From: a bacterium
Lineage (GTDB): Bacteria > Bdellovibrionota_C > UBA2361 > OMII01
Assembly (NCBI GenBank): GCA_017853915.1
Contig: JAFMIS010000183.1
Location: forward strand, 1 to 5,496
DNA: 5,496 nt
Direction: 5' to 3'
Shown: positions 5,307 through 5,496 of the stretch, one piece after another
Numbering within the stretch: position 1 is the first letter of the stretch
How the letters are laid out: every line of letters begins with the position of its first letter
Made by a program: the position numbers and the translations under genes
The notes under the pieces: generated by a model
What the model was told of the DNA's origin: nothing
The model's input: only the letters and a program-made list of their open reading frames with translations
Databases searched by the model: none

Positions 5307-5496
5307 ATGATGAGGAAGGTACGGAAAGGGAAAACTCAACACGTATCTTTCTCGTGGATCGCACTCGTGGCAAGAATTGTGGCCAGACGTGAGCGCAGTT
5401 TTAGTGATTTTATCGTTGCGCCATTGATCGACCGTCGTACTATGGAGGGTATGGATCGTAAGACGAGACTCGTGTGTGATTGTTGCGGAGCATGTT
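5307..5496 (+). CDS. Possible 5' part of an unknown gene, truncated by window end
   Basis: This frame is open from before 5130 to the end of the window. Starting at ATG ATG (5307 and 5310) it would encode MMRKVRKGKTQ..., then FSWIALVARIVARRE, then DFIVAPLIDRR, and a Cys-containing end VCDCCGAC. GGAGG at 5302-5306 abuts the first ATG, too close for a good ribosome site; ATG at 5205 is an alternative. I recognise no family. The opposite strand is also open here, from the window edge to a stop at 5220-5222, so chance is a real possibility. If genuine, the gene would be divergent from the KGG gene. Confidence 0.2.
   Translation, partial: MMRKVRKGKTQHVSFSWIALVARIVARRERSFSDFIVAPLIDRRTMEGMDRKTRLVCDCCGAC

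Overview
The window reads as a stretch of Gram-negative bacterial chromosome of moderate GC content. The large membrane protein has a cleavable signal peptide and a periplasmic domain, and the genes use canonical Shine-Dalgarno sites. I cannot place the organism below that level from sequence alone. The tmRNA tag is unusual and would be a good marker.

Left part (1-877): no convincing protein gene. It holds a 94-bp palindromic element at 56-149 with ends like those of an IS3-family insertion sequence (probably a MITE or excision scar). About 640 bp of apparently non-coding DNA follows, then a good sigma-70-type promoter just before the tmRNA gene.

878-1292 (+): a complete one-piece tmRNA gene (ssrA). 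The acceptor stem, T arm, first pseudoknot, resume codon and long tag frame are all legible. Immediately downstream (1293-1493) are two degenerate copies of an approximately 100-bp unit. Each ends in a T-arm/acceptor-like sequence, and the second repeats the last 8 nt of the tmRNA. A cluster of REP-like hairpins (1492-1626) then separates ssrA from the convergent gene to the right.

1656-5133 (all - strand): four genes. From right to left, in the direction of transcription, they are a KGG-repeat stress protein (4849-5133), a four-helix DUF2231-like membrane protein with a His-rich tail (4317-4799), a two-CBS-domain protein (3709-4158) and a large MscS-type mechanosensitive channel (1656-3347). 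The first two are 49 bp apart and could be co-transcribed. The CBS and MscS genes have longer leaders and candidate promoters of their own. Together they suggest a stress or osmotic-response neighbourhood, but that is inferred from family membership, not shown by the sequence. The 341-bp gap between the CBS and MscS genes holds several strong stem-loops.

Right edge (5134-5496): a stem-loop at 5211-5241, then DNA with long open frames on both strands running off the window. I cannot decide which, if either, is a gene.

I found no CRISPR array, toxin-antitoxin pair, phage gene or defence system. The least ordinary features are the tmRNA tag, the tmRNA-tail repeats and the small IS-like palindrome.
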